From Aquila chrysaetos chrysaetos (lineage: Eukaryota > Chordata > Aves > Accipitriformes > Accipitridae): DNA of 64,000 nt. A model generated the notes under the pieces. The model saw only the letters and a list, made by a program, of their open reading frames with translations. It was not told the DNA's origin and did no database searches. The first letter of the stretch is position 1; every line of letters starts with the position of its first letter. The stretch lies in NCBI RefSeq assembly GCF_900496995.4, contig NC_044004.1:48762224-48826223 (forward strand). Direction: 5' to 3'. A program made the position numbers and the translations under genes. Below are positions 13,801-25,948 of the stretch, piece after piece.

Positions 13801-16800
13801 GGTGGGTGTTTTTGACCATGCATTAGGCAGCTTGGGAAACCAGTGGATTCAGGGGCCAGTGACTGACTGCATAGACTCAATGTCTAATACTTTTTACAGG
13901 GGGGACCTATACTGTGGGAAAAAACCTTCCACTTTGAATTAGTTTGGTATTCTATGGTAAGGATTGAAATACTCCAAACCACAAATAACATTTCCTGGTG
14001 TAATTTATGATGTTTGCTATCAACAGTAAAAGTTGCCTGTAGACAATAAAAGCTGTCTCTTTTTTGTTCCTGTAAGTTATGTACTGATAATAGAATAGAA
14101 AATAACCAATTTCAGTTCAGAAATGTCCACGCCAAGCTCAAATAACGACCACTTCACTGTTGTACCAGTAATCAAATTCTGGACCACTGATGCTGAAGTA
14201 ATTTCAGTAGGGCAGAAGTTTCTTGAAAGGAAGTCCAACCACCATACATAATTTGCAAATAAAGAATCTTACTTGACCATCTTCCACATTCAGTAGCATG
14301 CAAGGAGTAATAGAGCCTACACAGATAAATAATTTTCCAAGTTACAGGCAGAGATTTAACCACAGTGCAAACCTATCCCCTCTTAACCACTATCACTGTA
14401 TAAACTGTTTTCGCAGTATCTTTTCAGGTACAGCCAACACTTTTTGTGGAACCAGACTTCATACATAAAGCGCCATCCTTTAAGTCAAAAAAAGCCATAT
14501 ATTTCATCTCTAGATTTCAGGGGTTTGTTTTAAATATCAAAACTTCAATCCTCCCACTTAACATTACCTTACTGGCCATAAACTAAGTACTCAAAACCAG
14601 AAAAACAGCTACCTGTAAACAAAATAACAACAGGAGATGCCTGTAAACCACTAAAAACAGCTAGAGGGGATGAATATTTGAACACGTGGTAACTACACCA
14701 CATTTAAATTTAAGAGATTTAACATTCAGGATTATTTAGTTTAAGACAGAAACAATAAGCAACAGCAAATCCTAGCTTCTCCCGAAGAGCAAGCAGACTT
14801 TAGATCAGATTCACAGTTTGCTTCAAAAAGATAAACAGCAGATCCACAGTCTTATAAAATTCAACCCCATCACACACCAAACATAAGATGTGCCAAGAAT
14901 TGTTTTCATGCGTAAAATAAAAAAAAAAGCAAAGAAAACAAAACAATAGTTTTCAGACGCTTTTAACCGTAGAAGGCTACTGCATAAAGGTACACAAAAT
15001 AAGTTCCTATAGGACAGTAAATGCCACTTTCATGCTACATAGACTAAAATAACTTCCACAATGCTACTAAGCCGTAAGACAAAGTAAAATACCTCACTCA
15101 TTAGGTCATCTCCAGCGACAACAGCTATTTTCAAATCAACATCTGCTTTCTTTGCCACCTCCTGAAGGGCAGCCGCACAAGCAAGTGGATTAATTCCACC
15201 AGCATTACTAATGACACGAACACCTAAACAAAAAAGACAAATTAAGTCCAGCAGCATCAACAACCACTTGTATTTTAAAAACCTAAAGTGTGCTGAAACA
15301 TAAGCAAGATATCACCTTTGCAAGGTGTCAGACATCTAATCAAGTGAAGTAACTAAAGTCACATTAAAATATGAACAGGATTTAATCTATGAAAGGATCA
15401 GAATAAGCCAATACAAAATTGTTTACAGAAAAATAATTGCTATAGGTACTTTTCATCTTTCCTTTATGCAAGGAAGGAGAAAGTGACCGGAAAGACATAC
15501 ATGATGAGGCAGACAGACAGTATCAAAACGCCTACAGGAACAGTATTTGACACCAGTCATTCAAATATCCATGTTCTCCAAACAACTGCATTTTAGCAGA
15601 AATATGCTTCTATCTCTAAAAATTCCAGACTCTGTTAGCAAGGTACTGGGTACTTAGAAGTAATTCCCTTTCTCCTCTCAAGCTCAGTATAGCTCCGCAG
15701 CTTTCCAACGCAAACAGAAAAACAGTGATCAGAAAATAAGTGATATTCTAGAACTATATGGGAATGTTGAAAAACTTTTTGTCCTAGTTTCAGCTGGGAT
15801 AGAGTTAACTGTCTTCCTAGTAGCTGGTACGGTGCTATGTTTTGAGTTCAGTATGTGAAGAATGTTGATAACACTGATGTTTTCAGTTGTTGCTAAGTAG
15901 TGTTTAGACTAAAGTCAAGGATTTTCTGGCTTCTCATGGCCAGCCAGCGAGAAAGCTGGAGGGGCACAAGAAGTTGGCACAGGACAGAGCCAGGACAGCT
16001 GACCCAAACTGGCCAACAGGGTATTCCATACCATGGGACGTCGCATCTATAGGAACTGGGAAGTGTGGGCGGGGAATCGCTGCTGGGGGACTAGCGGGGT
16101 GCCGGTTGGCGGGTGGTGAGCAATTGCACTGCGCATCATTTGTACATTCCAATCCTTTCATTATTGCTGTTGTCATTTTATTAGTGTTATCATTATCATT
16201 ATTAGTTTCTTCTTTTCTGTTCTATTAAACTGTTCTTATCTCAACCCGTGGGTTTTGCTTCTTTTTCCCGATATTCTCCCCCATCCCACTGGGTGGGGGG
16301 GGGAGTGAGTGAGCGGCTGCGTGGTGTTTAGTTGCTGGCTGGGGTTAAACCACAACACTTTTAGATTGCAATGAAAACATCTAGATCTCACGTTTTAACA
16401 AAGATCTGTAAAATTATCTTCCATTCACAAATTAAAAGCTACAATAAGAAATACATGGAGATATATGTATATATTTATAATTATAGCAAACATTTCAAAT
16501 TAACCCAATTTAAATGTCACCATCAGACCTGCACTTCACATCTGTTACAAGGGGATTTTTGCTGACCTTTAAAATATTATTCCTAGAGGACAGCAAAATG
16601 CCGGTGTGAAAAACAGCTTTAGTAACAGAAGCCATACAAAACTCATCTAAGCAAGTGAACTTAATTAACGTAATAACTCACGCAAAGAGTAGCATACCTT
16701 TCCTGTGAATATCTTTTATATAGGGAGCCATGGCAGCAGAGACAAAATCCGGAGTGTAACCTAAAACCTGAAAGAATTAAAAGCTGTAACCACTCGTTAC

Positions 16801-17708
16801 GGTTAAGTCACCTCAATGCCTTTTCTTGGTTAACAGAAAACGGGGAAGAACAACTAACTGGATAATGCTATAGAAAAGGAGACGTGAATGCTTTTACTAG
16901 ATGAAAGTGTGAAAATAAACAAACACATGCAAGTAAGAAGTATACGAAAGCAAACGGGTCCCCATAACCTGACATGTCTTACACAGACTCCGAGCGTGAT
17001 CTGGGTCGGAGGAGAGCTCGGGAGGTACCGGAGCCCACCCGCCCCACCGCGGGGCTACACCCCGTCCGGCCCGGCCGCCTCGCCTGAGCCAAGCCGGCCA
17101 CGCCGGGGCTGGGCAGCGGCTACTTACGGGAGACCGGGCTTTGGCGGCCGTCAGCAACGACATGGTGATCTCGGAGAGGTAATCGAAGACGAGGAAATCC
17201 AGCTTCCCTCCGTACAGCAGCTGCGGCACTGGCGGGACAGGGAAGAACCCGCCGTTAGCACCGCGGTACCCGCGCCCAGCCCGGCACGGCACGGCCGCAG
17301 CCGCGGGGCTGGGCTGAAGCGAGGCGAGGCGAGGCGAGGCGAGGCGAGGCGAGGCGGGCCGCCCCGCCCCTGCCCTTGGTGACGGCCTGGCGGGCGGCGG
17401 CAGCCCCGGCCCGGCCGCTTACGCAACGCGGCTGTTTGCGGCGCTAGCAGCAGCCGCAGCCACCGCCGCCGCCGCCCGCCCGGCGGCCTCGCCAGGCCTC
17501 GGTGCCCCAGCGACCGCCGCCGGCCACCGCGCCGCCGCCTACCTGCGGCCGCCGTGTCCCCCCAGAAGCCCGATGCGCAGCCGATGCGCACCGCGGCGCC
17601 CGCCGGGGGCTCGCAGCCGGCGCTGCGCCGCCTGCTCCAGCGGGGCGGGCGGGCGGCGGCCCCCAGGAACCGCGGCCCCCGGAGCCCCAGCAGCAGGGCG
17701 CAGCTCAT
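7873..17708 (-). CDS. AtuA-family (DUF1446) protein, partial: exons 1-8, 3' end not in view
   Basis: Eight minus-strand exons join in frame: 17708-17543, 17228-17128, 16767-16698, 15223-15093, 13361-13273, 9967-9868, 8491-8448 and 7950-7873, giving 259 codons plus two bases. The start sits in a perfect GCCACCATG context. Residues 1-40 are rich in Arg and Ala with one acidic residue, like a mitochondrial leader. The family domain follows: [12 protein letters not shown] (41-52), [100 protein letters not shown] and GGIFTDW. AtuA proteins are named for bacterial acyclic-terpene (citronellol, geraniol) catabolism; the activity of animal members is not known to me. The family is usually longer, so about half is missing here. 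The last exon ends after two bases of a Trp codon, so the gene must continue left of 7873, and the next intron probably leaves the window. Exons and domain are firm; function is not. Confidence 0.85.
11584..12178 (+). mobile_element. Solo LTR, bird endogenous retrovirus (ERVL-like), copy 1
   Basis: It starts TGTTCTGGTTTCAGCTGGG and ends CACGACA. It is flanked by cacca (11579-11583) and cagca (12179-12183), a near-perfect 5-bp target duplication, which points to a class III (ERVL-like) element. A TATA-like tatataaa lies near 11857, an ATT-rich run near 11970-12020 and a TATTAAA poly(A)-type signal near 12038. It is clearly the same family as 15780-16357. It lies in intron 5 of the AtuA-family gene, antisense to it. 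It is a fossil with no coding part. Confidence 0.85.
15780..16357 (+). mobile_element. Solo LTR, same ERVL-like family, copy 2
   Basis: It starts TGTCCTAGTTTCAGCTGGG and ends CACAACA, and is bounded on both sides by the exact 5-bp duplication ctttt (15775-15779 and 16358-16362). It aligns along its whole length with 11584-12178 but differs at many places, so the two are separate, fairly old insertions. It lies in intron 3 of the AtuA-family gene, antisense to transcription. No internal retroviral sequence is present. Confidence 0.88.
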
Positions 17709-17850
17709 GGTGGCGGCGGGCGGGCTCCTGGGCGCCGCCCCTGGCTGAGGCCCGGCCCCGCGGCGCGGCGCGGCGCGGCCCGCCCCGGCCCAACCCGCGG
17801 AGGGCGGCCTAACGGGCTGCTGGGGAGGCGGTGGGGGAAAGGGAGGGCGG
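16980..17850. promoter_or_regulatory. CpG island over the start of the AtuA-family gene
   Basis: The stretch is very GC-rich and dense in CpG and covers exons 1 and 2, intron 1 and the upstream flank. There is no TATA box near the ATG at 17708. This is the usual look of a housekeeping-type promoter. No divergent partner gene is visible on the plus strand. Confidence 0.75.
17321..17355. repeat. Tandem GAGGC repeat (7 units)
   Basis: Seven perfect copies of the 5-mer gaggc lie in intron 1 of the AtuA-family gene inside the CpG island. The copy number probably varies between individuals. Confidence 0.95.
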
Positions 17851-20800
17851 GGAGTTCATAAACCCCGAGTTTGCTGGGGAAAATGACGCTGGGAGTCCCC
17901 GCTTGTCCCCGCTTTGTTCCACACGCAGCGCCAGGCAGCTGAACGGCTGCGGTGGCTGCACGCCAGGACGTGCCTAAACGGGGCGCCTGGGTTTATTCTG
18001 CTTTTATTTCTGGCCCAGGCCGGCCGTGGATCGATGGCAGGCGGGTTTGGGGCTGCCGCATCCCTGAGGTGCTGCAGGGTTGGCAAGGGCACCCATGTCA
18101 CTGCTGAAGCACCGTGCGTGGGGTGGTGGGGTTAAACTGAAAGGTGGAGACCCTGCTCAGGGTTGTGGTAACGTCAAGAGCCTGTCAGGTAGCCTGGTTA
18201 TGAAATTTTTGTGAAACCCTTTCCTCCTCCCCTAAATAAAACATATGTTTATTAAAAAATAAGGTGCTCTGTGGGAGTACATGTCTCAGTTTTGACAGGA
18301 AGGGTTTCTCGGGTCCCAGGCTGAATTTCTAGTCAGCGGGCATGAGGTGAATGTCACCAAACCGGCAAATTCCCCCGTATATAAGGAGGAACGATTTCCC
18401 AGTCCTGAAGTCTGAATCAGAGGGCTGTCTTTGAACGTCTCCAGAGAGGGCTAATCACATAGAGGTGACTCCCCGTCTAGAGAAAATCCGCGTCGTTTGT
18501 CTGATACGATGCAAGGACTCTGACTGAATCAGGGTCTTGCGTGCTGATGTGATGCAGTAACTGCTAGGTCTGCCTTAACACATACGCTTTGATTGTAGGT
18601 GGTTTTGAATAATCTCTTGCAACTGAAACATTTATAAAATTTGGGGTCTTTGCAGGAATGCTGAAAAATACAAGGTTCAGTGTGACACTGAAGAAGCTAA
18701 GTATATGGTGATGAGAAGTGGTTTTACTGGTGTAAAAAGTAGCCATGTTGAAAATACTTCAATAAGTACCTTTGAAAATTGTTGATAAAGCGTCCGCTTA
18801 GACTAATTTCTAACTGCCGTTAGAAATGATGCAGTTGGGAGAAGATAGAAAATACTCATGCTGTGATCTTAGAATTTGGTTCTTTATTTAGGGAGGTGCA
18901 ATGTTTGCCCGTTGCAAAAAGGCCATAAAGCACTATCTTCTAACCCTCCAAGTGCCTAAGAAATTATGAACAATTACTGTACTAAGTTACTAAACAGGCA
19001 GAACCAAGGAGGTCACAGAGAAAGAAAAGTTGGTTCCCTACACACAGAGAGGACCTAACTTTTGATCATTAAATTATTAAAGTATTTAATTATTATGTTG
19101 AAGGCTTGCAGGTTTTGAGTCCCTATAAACTAGTAAACATCCCAATAATCACAGTGGGGAAAAAAATCCCATGTAATGTGTACATGGCTGACTCCAGATA
19201 GCTTCGTCCTAAATATATTGTAGCTCCTTAAAGTAAACTTTGAAGCAAGAACCAGAAAGAGCACTGTCTGGTACAACATACAAAGTTATCAGTATAGCCA
19301 TAAAGACAAATGCTTTCTGTAGTTAAATTTTAAAGTGTCTTCCATGTGCGTTTCAATATGGAATACATTGCAGTAAGATTCCAAAATACTGTAACGTAGC
19401 AGGAAACATGGCTAATCCTCAGCAAGTCTTGCGATGGTCTCAAATCCTGTGGTGAAATTCAAATGCAGTTCACCTTGGCGGACGCTCCATAATCAACGTG
19501 CTGCAGTCCTCACTCACTTCTGTGCTTAAAGGTATCCAAAACAAATGCCGATCGCTAACAAACATGATCATTTATAACCCATGAATGTAAGTAAAACTCC
19601 TGCTGAAATGGGTTGGGCCAAGATTTCATGCTGCAGAACTGAATTTCTGGACGTGAGAAGACAAGGCTGCTCGAACAAAGCCAACCAGGGGCCGGTAGAT
19701 GGCTGTGTTTCACCACCATCCGCACCCGCCTCGCATGCAAAACCATCCCTGGCCCCCAAAATTGTCACCTACTCGCCAGCATCCCCTGTGCTGCCTGCAC
19801 TATGCAGAGAGGCAAACGGGTGCATTTTGCCCCAGATGAACAAATGCATTTTATCCATATTAATATACAAATATTCACATGCACGTGTGTACGTTGGTAG
19901 AACAGTCTTGGAATCCAGAAGGTGCTTTTTTCTTTTAACTTATTTCAAATACCTTTGTAGCATGGATTTTGACAGCAGCTGCTCATGGTTCTGCGATGGG
20001 CTGGATCTTGCTTTGTCGGAAACCATTTTAAAGCCCTTAAGGAACATGAGCAGCATTTGAGCAAATTTGCATATGGATGTTTACATGTGTGTGAGAGAAT
20101 TAATATCCAACATGTGTAAGATACTAAGACAGTGCTGCAGGAACGATTAGTTCAGAGCCTATCATTTCATATGTGAGGTTAGGATTGTTTTGATGAAAAC
20201 ACAGGCACGTTATTTAGAGGCTCTTTTCCAGGTAGGCTTGGGAAGCAATGTTCTGTGACAGTCAAGTTGTAATTTTGAGATTTTGGCCTTTGTGTGATTT
20301 AACAGATTTTAGAAACAGTTTACTGCTCTTTGAGGACATCAGATGGCACTGTGTGGTTGTCCATGAAGCCCAGAAGAAGCTACAGTCAGTAAAAAGCCTA
20401 TGTGAAATTCATATACGGAGGTCCTAGTAAAGAACTTGACTGTATTTGTGGCCTGTATAGGGGACACGGGTCAACAATAATAGATGGCATAACTCTTGTC
20501 ACATGGTAGAAATCCACATCCACTGGGTCCGTTGCTTAATGTACAACTTTTAAGAGTAAGCCAGATTTGGAATTCATCTCATAAATTGTGAGAAGGAAGG
20601 GGAAAAAATCTTCTGGGTTTAATTTTTATACTAGAGAAAGAAAAAGTTACAGAGTAAAAAAGAATATAATTTTTTTCCTGCTCATGGTTCAAATGTAGGT
20701 CAGTCTGAGATTCAGTTTTCTTCAGTGACCTTAAATACTTAGATTTACTTTTATTATGCTCATGCCATTAATGTTTCAAATGTAGACCTGTAGTTCCCTC

Positions 20801-23800
20801 CCTGTAAACAGATTTGTGCACCAGTATGGAGCACAGATGATGTGTAAAGGAAATGTGAAATTTATTCTTCTACTACCATCATCCTCAATTAATAGCATTC
20901 AGAGCTAATCCTGGAAGTCAGGGAGGACAGTGCAGAGTACATTTTTCCAAAGCAAATACACTTTCCATCATTTTTCTAGGATTTTTCTGACAGTCAGGCT
21001 TCCTCTGGTTGCTTAAAAAAGTACAAGCAAAGTATTTCACAGACCAGGGCTTTATTGTGAAATATATTACATTTTTGCTGTTTCCTTTAATGTCACTGTA
21101 AATAAGTTCCTGTCCAAACCAATAGTATCAGCAGATACCGACAAATATTTTAGTTTATTGCAGAGGCTCTGTTTAGTTTATTGAGGCTCTGTCCTCTCAG
21201 CTAATTACAAAATATTCAGCAAATATTTGAATTTATTACTTATCTCTTTCCCACAAATTAGTGCATCTCTTTGTTTAACGAATGGAGTTCACTGCTCTTG
21301 CCCTCAAGGTAAAGCATACATTGCAATCTCTCTTTTGCAGATAGTCTGAAAACCAACTTTTTCTAAGTGAATCAACAGTTGAAAATTATCTCTGTAAATC
21401 AGTAAAGGGAGAGAATTTGCCATGTTGCATCTAATACCCCTATATAAGGCACAAACAACTCAAAGCTCAATTATGATGTTTAACTGATCCCAACTCATGG
21501 TTCGGGGTTTTGTCGTATTTTAGTAGATTTTAGCATATTAAAGTATAACATCCTATGTTCTGGGACTCAGAAAAATCTCAGTTGCAACAATGCAATAATA
21601 TATGTAATCTTCTGAACTATATTGATTTTGTTCCTTTATAACACATTTCTGTTGTGTTTTAGGAGCTATGTTCTCTCTTAATTCCTTAACATTTGAATGA
21701 ATTTTGAATAAAATCTGAAATGTAGGAAAGTAAGTAAGCATTAAAAAGAAAGACTATAGGATGTTTTAAAAATAACAATAGCTCATTCAAACCATCAAAC
21801 ATCTGGCTTATGGACATGAGGTATTTTCAGAAGTACTGGTAAAGATGAGGTGTCTTGATTTTTGGCCTTTTTGATTGTTAAATACTTTTGAAAATTTGTT
21901 TGTAATAATATTTGAAATCAAAATAAGAACTATGTGTTAAAGCAATGATGCATTAGCTACTAAAAACTCCCTTGGTTATTCTTTGCAGAAATCAAAGGGT
22001 CTTTTACATTGCTATATGCTGTAGAAAAAGTACTGGAAAGAATGACCACCAGAACACGAGTCACAAACCAAATTACTTTTAGCAATTATGCATCAGTGTA
22101 GTTTCCCTGCTTAGATTTAAAACAGTATAATATCCCATCATTATTTAAGAACACATTCTAAAGTGAGTGAATTTTCTGTATTCACAGTGTGCATACAGCA
22201 AAATATCCCATGAATTCTTTCCAAAAAGGAAAGCCATAGCTGACATGAAATACATAAATTTCATACTTTTCCTCAGAAACAGAGCCATTTACAGCCTGTA
22301 TTTGAACTGAAGCATAGCGAATATCTGTACTGGTTTCATAAATGAAAAGAAACAAAAGTCTCTCCCATGCAGAGCAATTGAAAGCTGATTTTTGCTGACT
22401 CATGTCTCCTCCAGGCATTTCACTTCAGGAAGGGCGAGGAAGAAGTCTGTTGCACAGTGTGGACTATCGGATTGGCAAAAATGTTGCCATTTACCTTTTG
22501 TCCAAGTTTTGAATATTGAAAGAGAAAGAGAAAGATGAGTTACAAAACTTTTTTTTTTCATTTTCACTTTTTTGCTTCTGTTTGTAAAGCAGTTGGTTTT
22601 GTAGCACACTAGCAGCATAACTTCAATACTAGACAGCTTTTTAGTGGTCTCTATTTATCATCCTAGTTATCACTCACTCATCGATTGACCTACCAAAGGG
22701 GATTTTGCCCACTAATTTGTATAGCTTACTAGTAGTACAAGCGGGGTAATGCATATTGATGATGGATAAAAAAGCGAAGTAGGCAATTTTTTTCAGAATT
22801 TACTTTTGGGTTTTTTTCAACATTTATTTTTGGTATTTATTTTTACATAAGAAAATCAACTTCTGGAGTATCTGGAAAAAAAAAAAAAAGTAAGTTCAAG
22901 TTAAGTCCACTGAACACTTTCAGTTAAAACAATAACAAAACCCCATTGGAAATGTTAAAATTGATCACTGTAGCATTTCTAAAATCGTATAGACTGATTT
23001 TTCAAGTTAGATTCTTAAGGCATGTAAGTATGAGTCATGAGTTTAAAAAACAGTTGTTTTTCCAAGGCAGCTGTAAGAATACTCTGATATTCAGGAACTA
23101 ATTTACAAACACAAGCATATTTCTTCTGACTTGTACTTCTGAGGGAAGATTTACTATGAATAATAGGAAAGTGTTGGATAGCCTCCCAGTGGCTGTTTGA
23201 CAAAAATACTAATCGAAATTGAGTTACAGAAAGGTCTTTTAAACAAATAATGATTCACCATTACAATCTACTCAAAAATAAATTGCAAGAAAAAAGTAAA
23301 CTGACTTTGAGAACTCTTCCTTCTGCCTGTGCTACATGAATTGTTCTTCATTTGTTGCCAAATCAGCAAATAGACTTACTGGAAAGAAAAAAATGGCCAG
23401 AAAATCAACACAGTCAAATTATGTTGGATGCATCTCAGGGTACAACTAGGTCTCTAGCACATTTGTTTGGTAAATGGGTCAGCTGTTTTGCAGCCAGGAC
23501 CAACCAAGACAAAATGGTATGTAAGGGAAGAAAAATACTACATAGCCATTCCACTAAGAATACACGTTGTTTTCAACTTAATGAAAAGCAGGAGTAAGTT
23601 ATTTCTAAGGTGAAACCGTAGAAGAAAAGAGAAGGAAGCGAAGACATGAGAGGATTAATTATTCAAGGCTAAATCATGACCATGTAATCAGTAAAGCAAA
23701 TGAAAAAATTTCGAGTTTTAAATATTTGTTTTCTGCTAAGAAGTTGAAGATGTTGTAACCAGAAATACAACTAGGCAACACTTATAAATGCAGTGTACAG

Positions 23801-24892
23801 ATAGATACTTGGTAATCATCAATGCAATGTTTAATATTGATTCCTTCCTGAATGTAAATCTATGCAGTGATAATTTTGTGTTATCTCTGTTAACTCTGAA
23901 AGAGTTTCAAACATATACATACTACTATCAGTGATAAAAGGGAAGGGTATGTTCTTTACTTTGTTAAAGGATGAGGGATACCTGGATTGTGTAATGTGGT
24001 TCACCTATCCTGTCATGAACATTGTGTGCTCATCTGCACTCTTGAGTGTACATCTGTGGTTGAAGCTTGGCCAGTTATTTTACGAAGTTCATACCAGCAA
24101 ACTACTCATGCTATATAATCATATCTAAGGGAATCCTGGTGGTGCACAGCCACTGAAATTGTACCTCCAGGATCCTTTAGACCCCATGTCATCCTCATGC
24201 CAACAAACAATCTGCAGCCAATGAAGCAGCAAAGCAAGCTCAAGCAATGTGTGGGCAGCAGTGGCAAGGAGATTCACTGGTAGTTTCCTGAGTCCATGTG
24301 AACAGGACTAATGAAGCAACAATAGAACACACAAGAGCAGGTGGACTTTTACCAAGTTTTACTTACTTTATTTTCACTCTTTAGGAAAGAACTAACCATG
24401 TAAAAGGTGGATGCATGTGGATGCATGTCCTAGTTGTATCAGTAAAGACAGCAGAAGCACGTTCAGCACATGACTCTTGAAGGTAATTAATGCCAGACTG
24501 CAAGGGCAAACATCTAGCATTGGTCATCCTTTGTACAGAAGTTTTGGCAGCCTAGCGACTAAGTCACTGGTCATCAGTACAGTTACTGGAAAGCTGGCTC
24601 TGCCATAAACAGTGCTACAGCTTCACATAAGTGTCCCATAAATTTGATTTTTAGCATCAAAAATGCTGAGGTTTCCTTCTGGCAATATGTGTCTGAATCC
24701 TCAAACATGATGGGAACCTTCTCTTTGACTAGATGTAACCAGATGAAAAGAGGATACATAGGTCAGGAACTCTCCACGTTTCAGGACCAAATCATGTCTA
24801 ATTTTGTAATAGTATAACATCTAGCTTCTATAGAGTATTTTTGTCTGTGGATTTTAAATACCTATTAAGCAGAATTGAAACATTGATCCTGC

Positions 24893-24990
24893 TGTACAGA
24901 GGTGAAGTCATTTGCCTGAAATCACAAAGACAACCGGTAACAACAGATCTAGCCGTGAGCCCCAGTCCCACCGTTCTTTCCATCATTTGG
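24893..24990 (-). repeat. MIR-like (CORE-SINE) remnant, reverse orientation
   Basis: The text from cagaggtgaagtcatttgcc through the following atcacaaag follows the reverse complement of the MIR core (AGAGGTTAAGTAACTTGCCC, then AGGTCACACAG). It is old and diverged. The call is by eye against a remembered consensus. Confidence 0.5.
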
Positions 24991-25399
24991 TCAAACATGT
25001 ATTGAAGTCAAAAGACTCATTCAACATTGTCTCATCACACATGATACTGTACAGACACAAAAGCAGGCTGTCTCTGGAGAAGCCACAGCCTAAAGATCAG
25101 GTGCAGGGCATGAGCAGAAAGCTCTTAAGGCTACTGATACAGATAGCAAGCAGAAGGACATACATAAAATAATTTGGCTGGGATAAAGCCTATAGCAGAA
25201 GAGGGAGCCTGTCACCAGTCTTGTAGGTGTATTGAGTAAGGCAGATACTGAGAACATTAGTTCCCCAGAAAGGAAGCTTTGACCAAAGTTGTTCAAATGG
25301 ACTTCTTGAGTTGAAGGATAGGGAAGCTTCGTGCTTTCCTTGCCTGTGACAAATACCACAGGCTTCTTTTCTAGATATGCCACTGCCCAACATGACTTC

Positions 25400-25530
25400 A
25401 TACCTTTCTCTGCCTCAGTTTTGTCATCCGCAGAATAGGTAAAATGATGTTGATTATTTTTGCAAAGCACATTGAGATCTGTGATGGCAAAGTGCTACGT
25501 AACCGCAAAATAGTATTTATTGTTAGGCTA
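25400..25530 (+). repeat. MIR/L2-tail-like ancient repeat remnant
   Basis: The segment contains ctgcctcagttttgtcatcc, then aaatgatgttgattattttt, then gcaaagcacattgagatct. This is the order of the MIR core and 3' end (CCTCAGTTTCCTCATCTGTAA, then TGTAAAGCGCTTTGAGATCT). Divergence is high, as expected for an element older than birds. Confidence 0.55.
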
Positions 25531-25776
25531 TTGATAGTTGTTACACATAATTCAGGTAGCTACTGTGGCTTTTCCTGTTGCCGTTAGAGAGGAACTTCTG
25601 CCAGCCCCATCCCAAAGCCATGTGTGAGTTTCCTTACACTCGTGTTACTAGAAGTAGCATCTCCAACACTTGTCTCACCTTCCTGCCTCCCCCGAGACCT
25701 CCTGGCTGGAGCAGAGATTAAGCGGCTAAGTGGGAAGCAGGTTCTGAAAATGGGAGGAGTAAGAGATATGTGCAAA

Positions 25777-25785
25777 TTCTGGGAA
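25777..25785 (+). promoter_or_regulatory. STAT3-type palindrome upstream of FGG
   Basis: TTCTGGGAA is an exact TTCNNNGAA STAT site and also contains the CTGGGAA core of the type II IL-6 response element known from fibrinogen promoters. It lies about 165 bases before the FGG start codon. Acute-phase induction through it is an inference. Confidence 0.6.
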
Positions 25786-25948
25786 TCCACCTCAAACCCC
25801 TACCCCACCTCTTCCCGCCACCTCCCGGTGCCCGCCCCCAGCTTCAGCCTGCTCCCTTAAACTCCTGCCACCCTGTGCTGGGCTGAAAGTTTTTGGCTGC
25901 TGACTGCACGACTGCACCGAGCAGTCGGCAGTGCCTAATCGGACAGAC

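Larger units (their letters stand above)
17851..25776. other. Intergenic stretch between the AtuA-family gene and FGG
   Basis: No gene could be supported. The longest open frame (19581-20060, plus, 159 codons) has no recognisable domain and a composition like non-coding DNA. The two genes run away from each other here, so this interval holds both 5' flanks. Two weak ancient-SINE matches at its right end are listed separately. Confidence 0.5.

Noticed and set aside
16888-17793. Several open frames on both strands around 17 kb
   Set aside because: They are GC-rich shadows of the CpG island. Only the two AtuA exons there have splice sites in phase and family motifs.
19581-20060. 159-codon plus-strand open frame between the AtuA-family gene and FGG
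   Set aside because: The composition is unlike a protein gene, no motif is recognisable, and no promoter or poly(A) signal is in sensible places.
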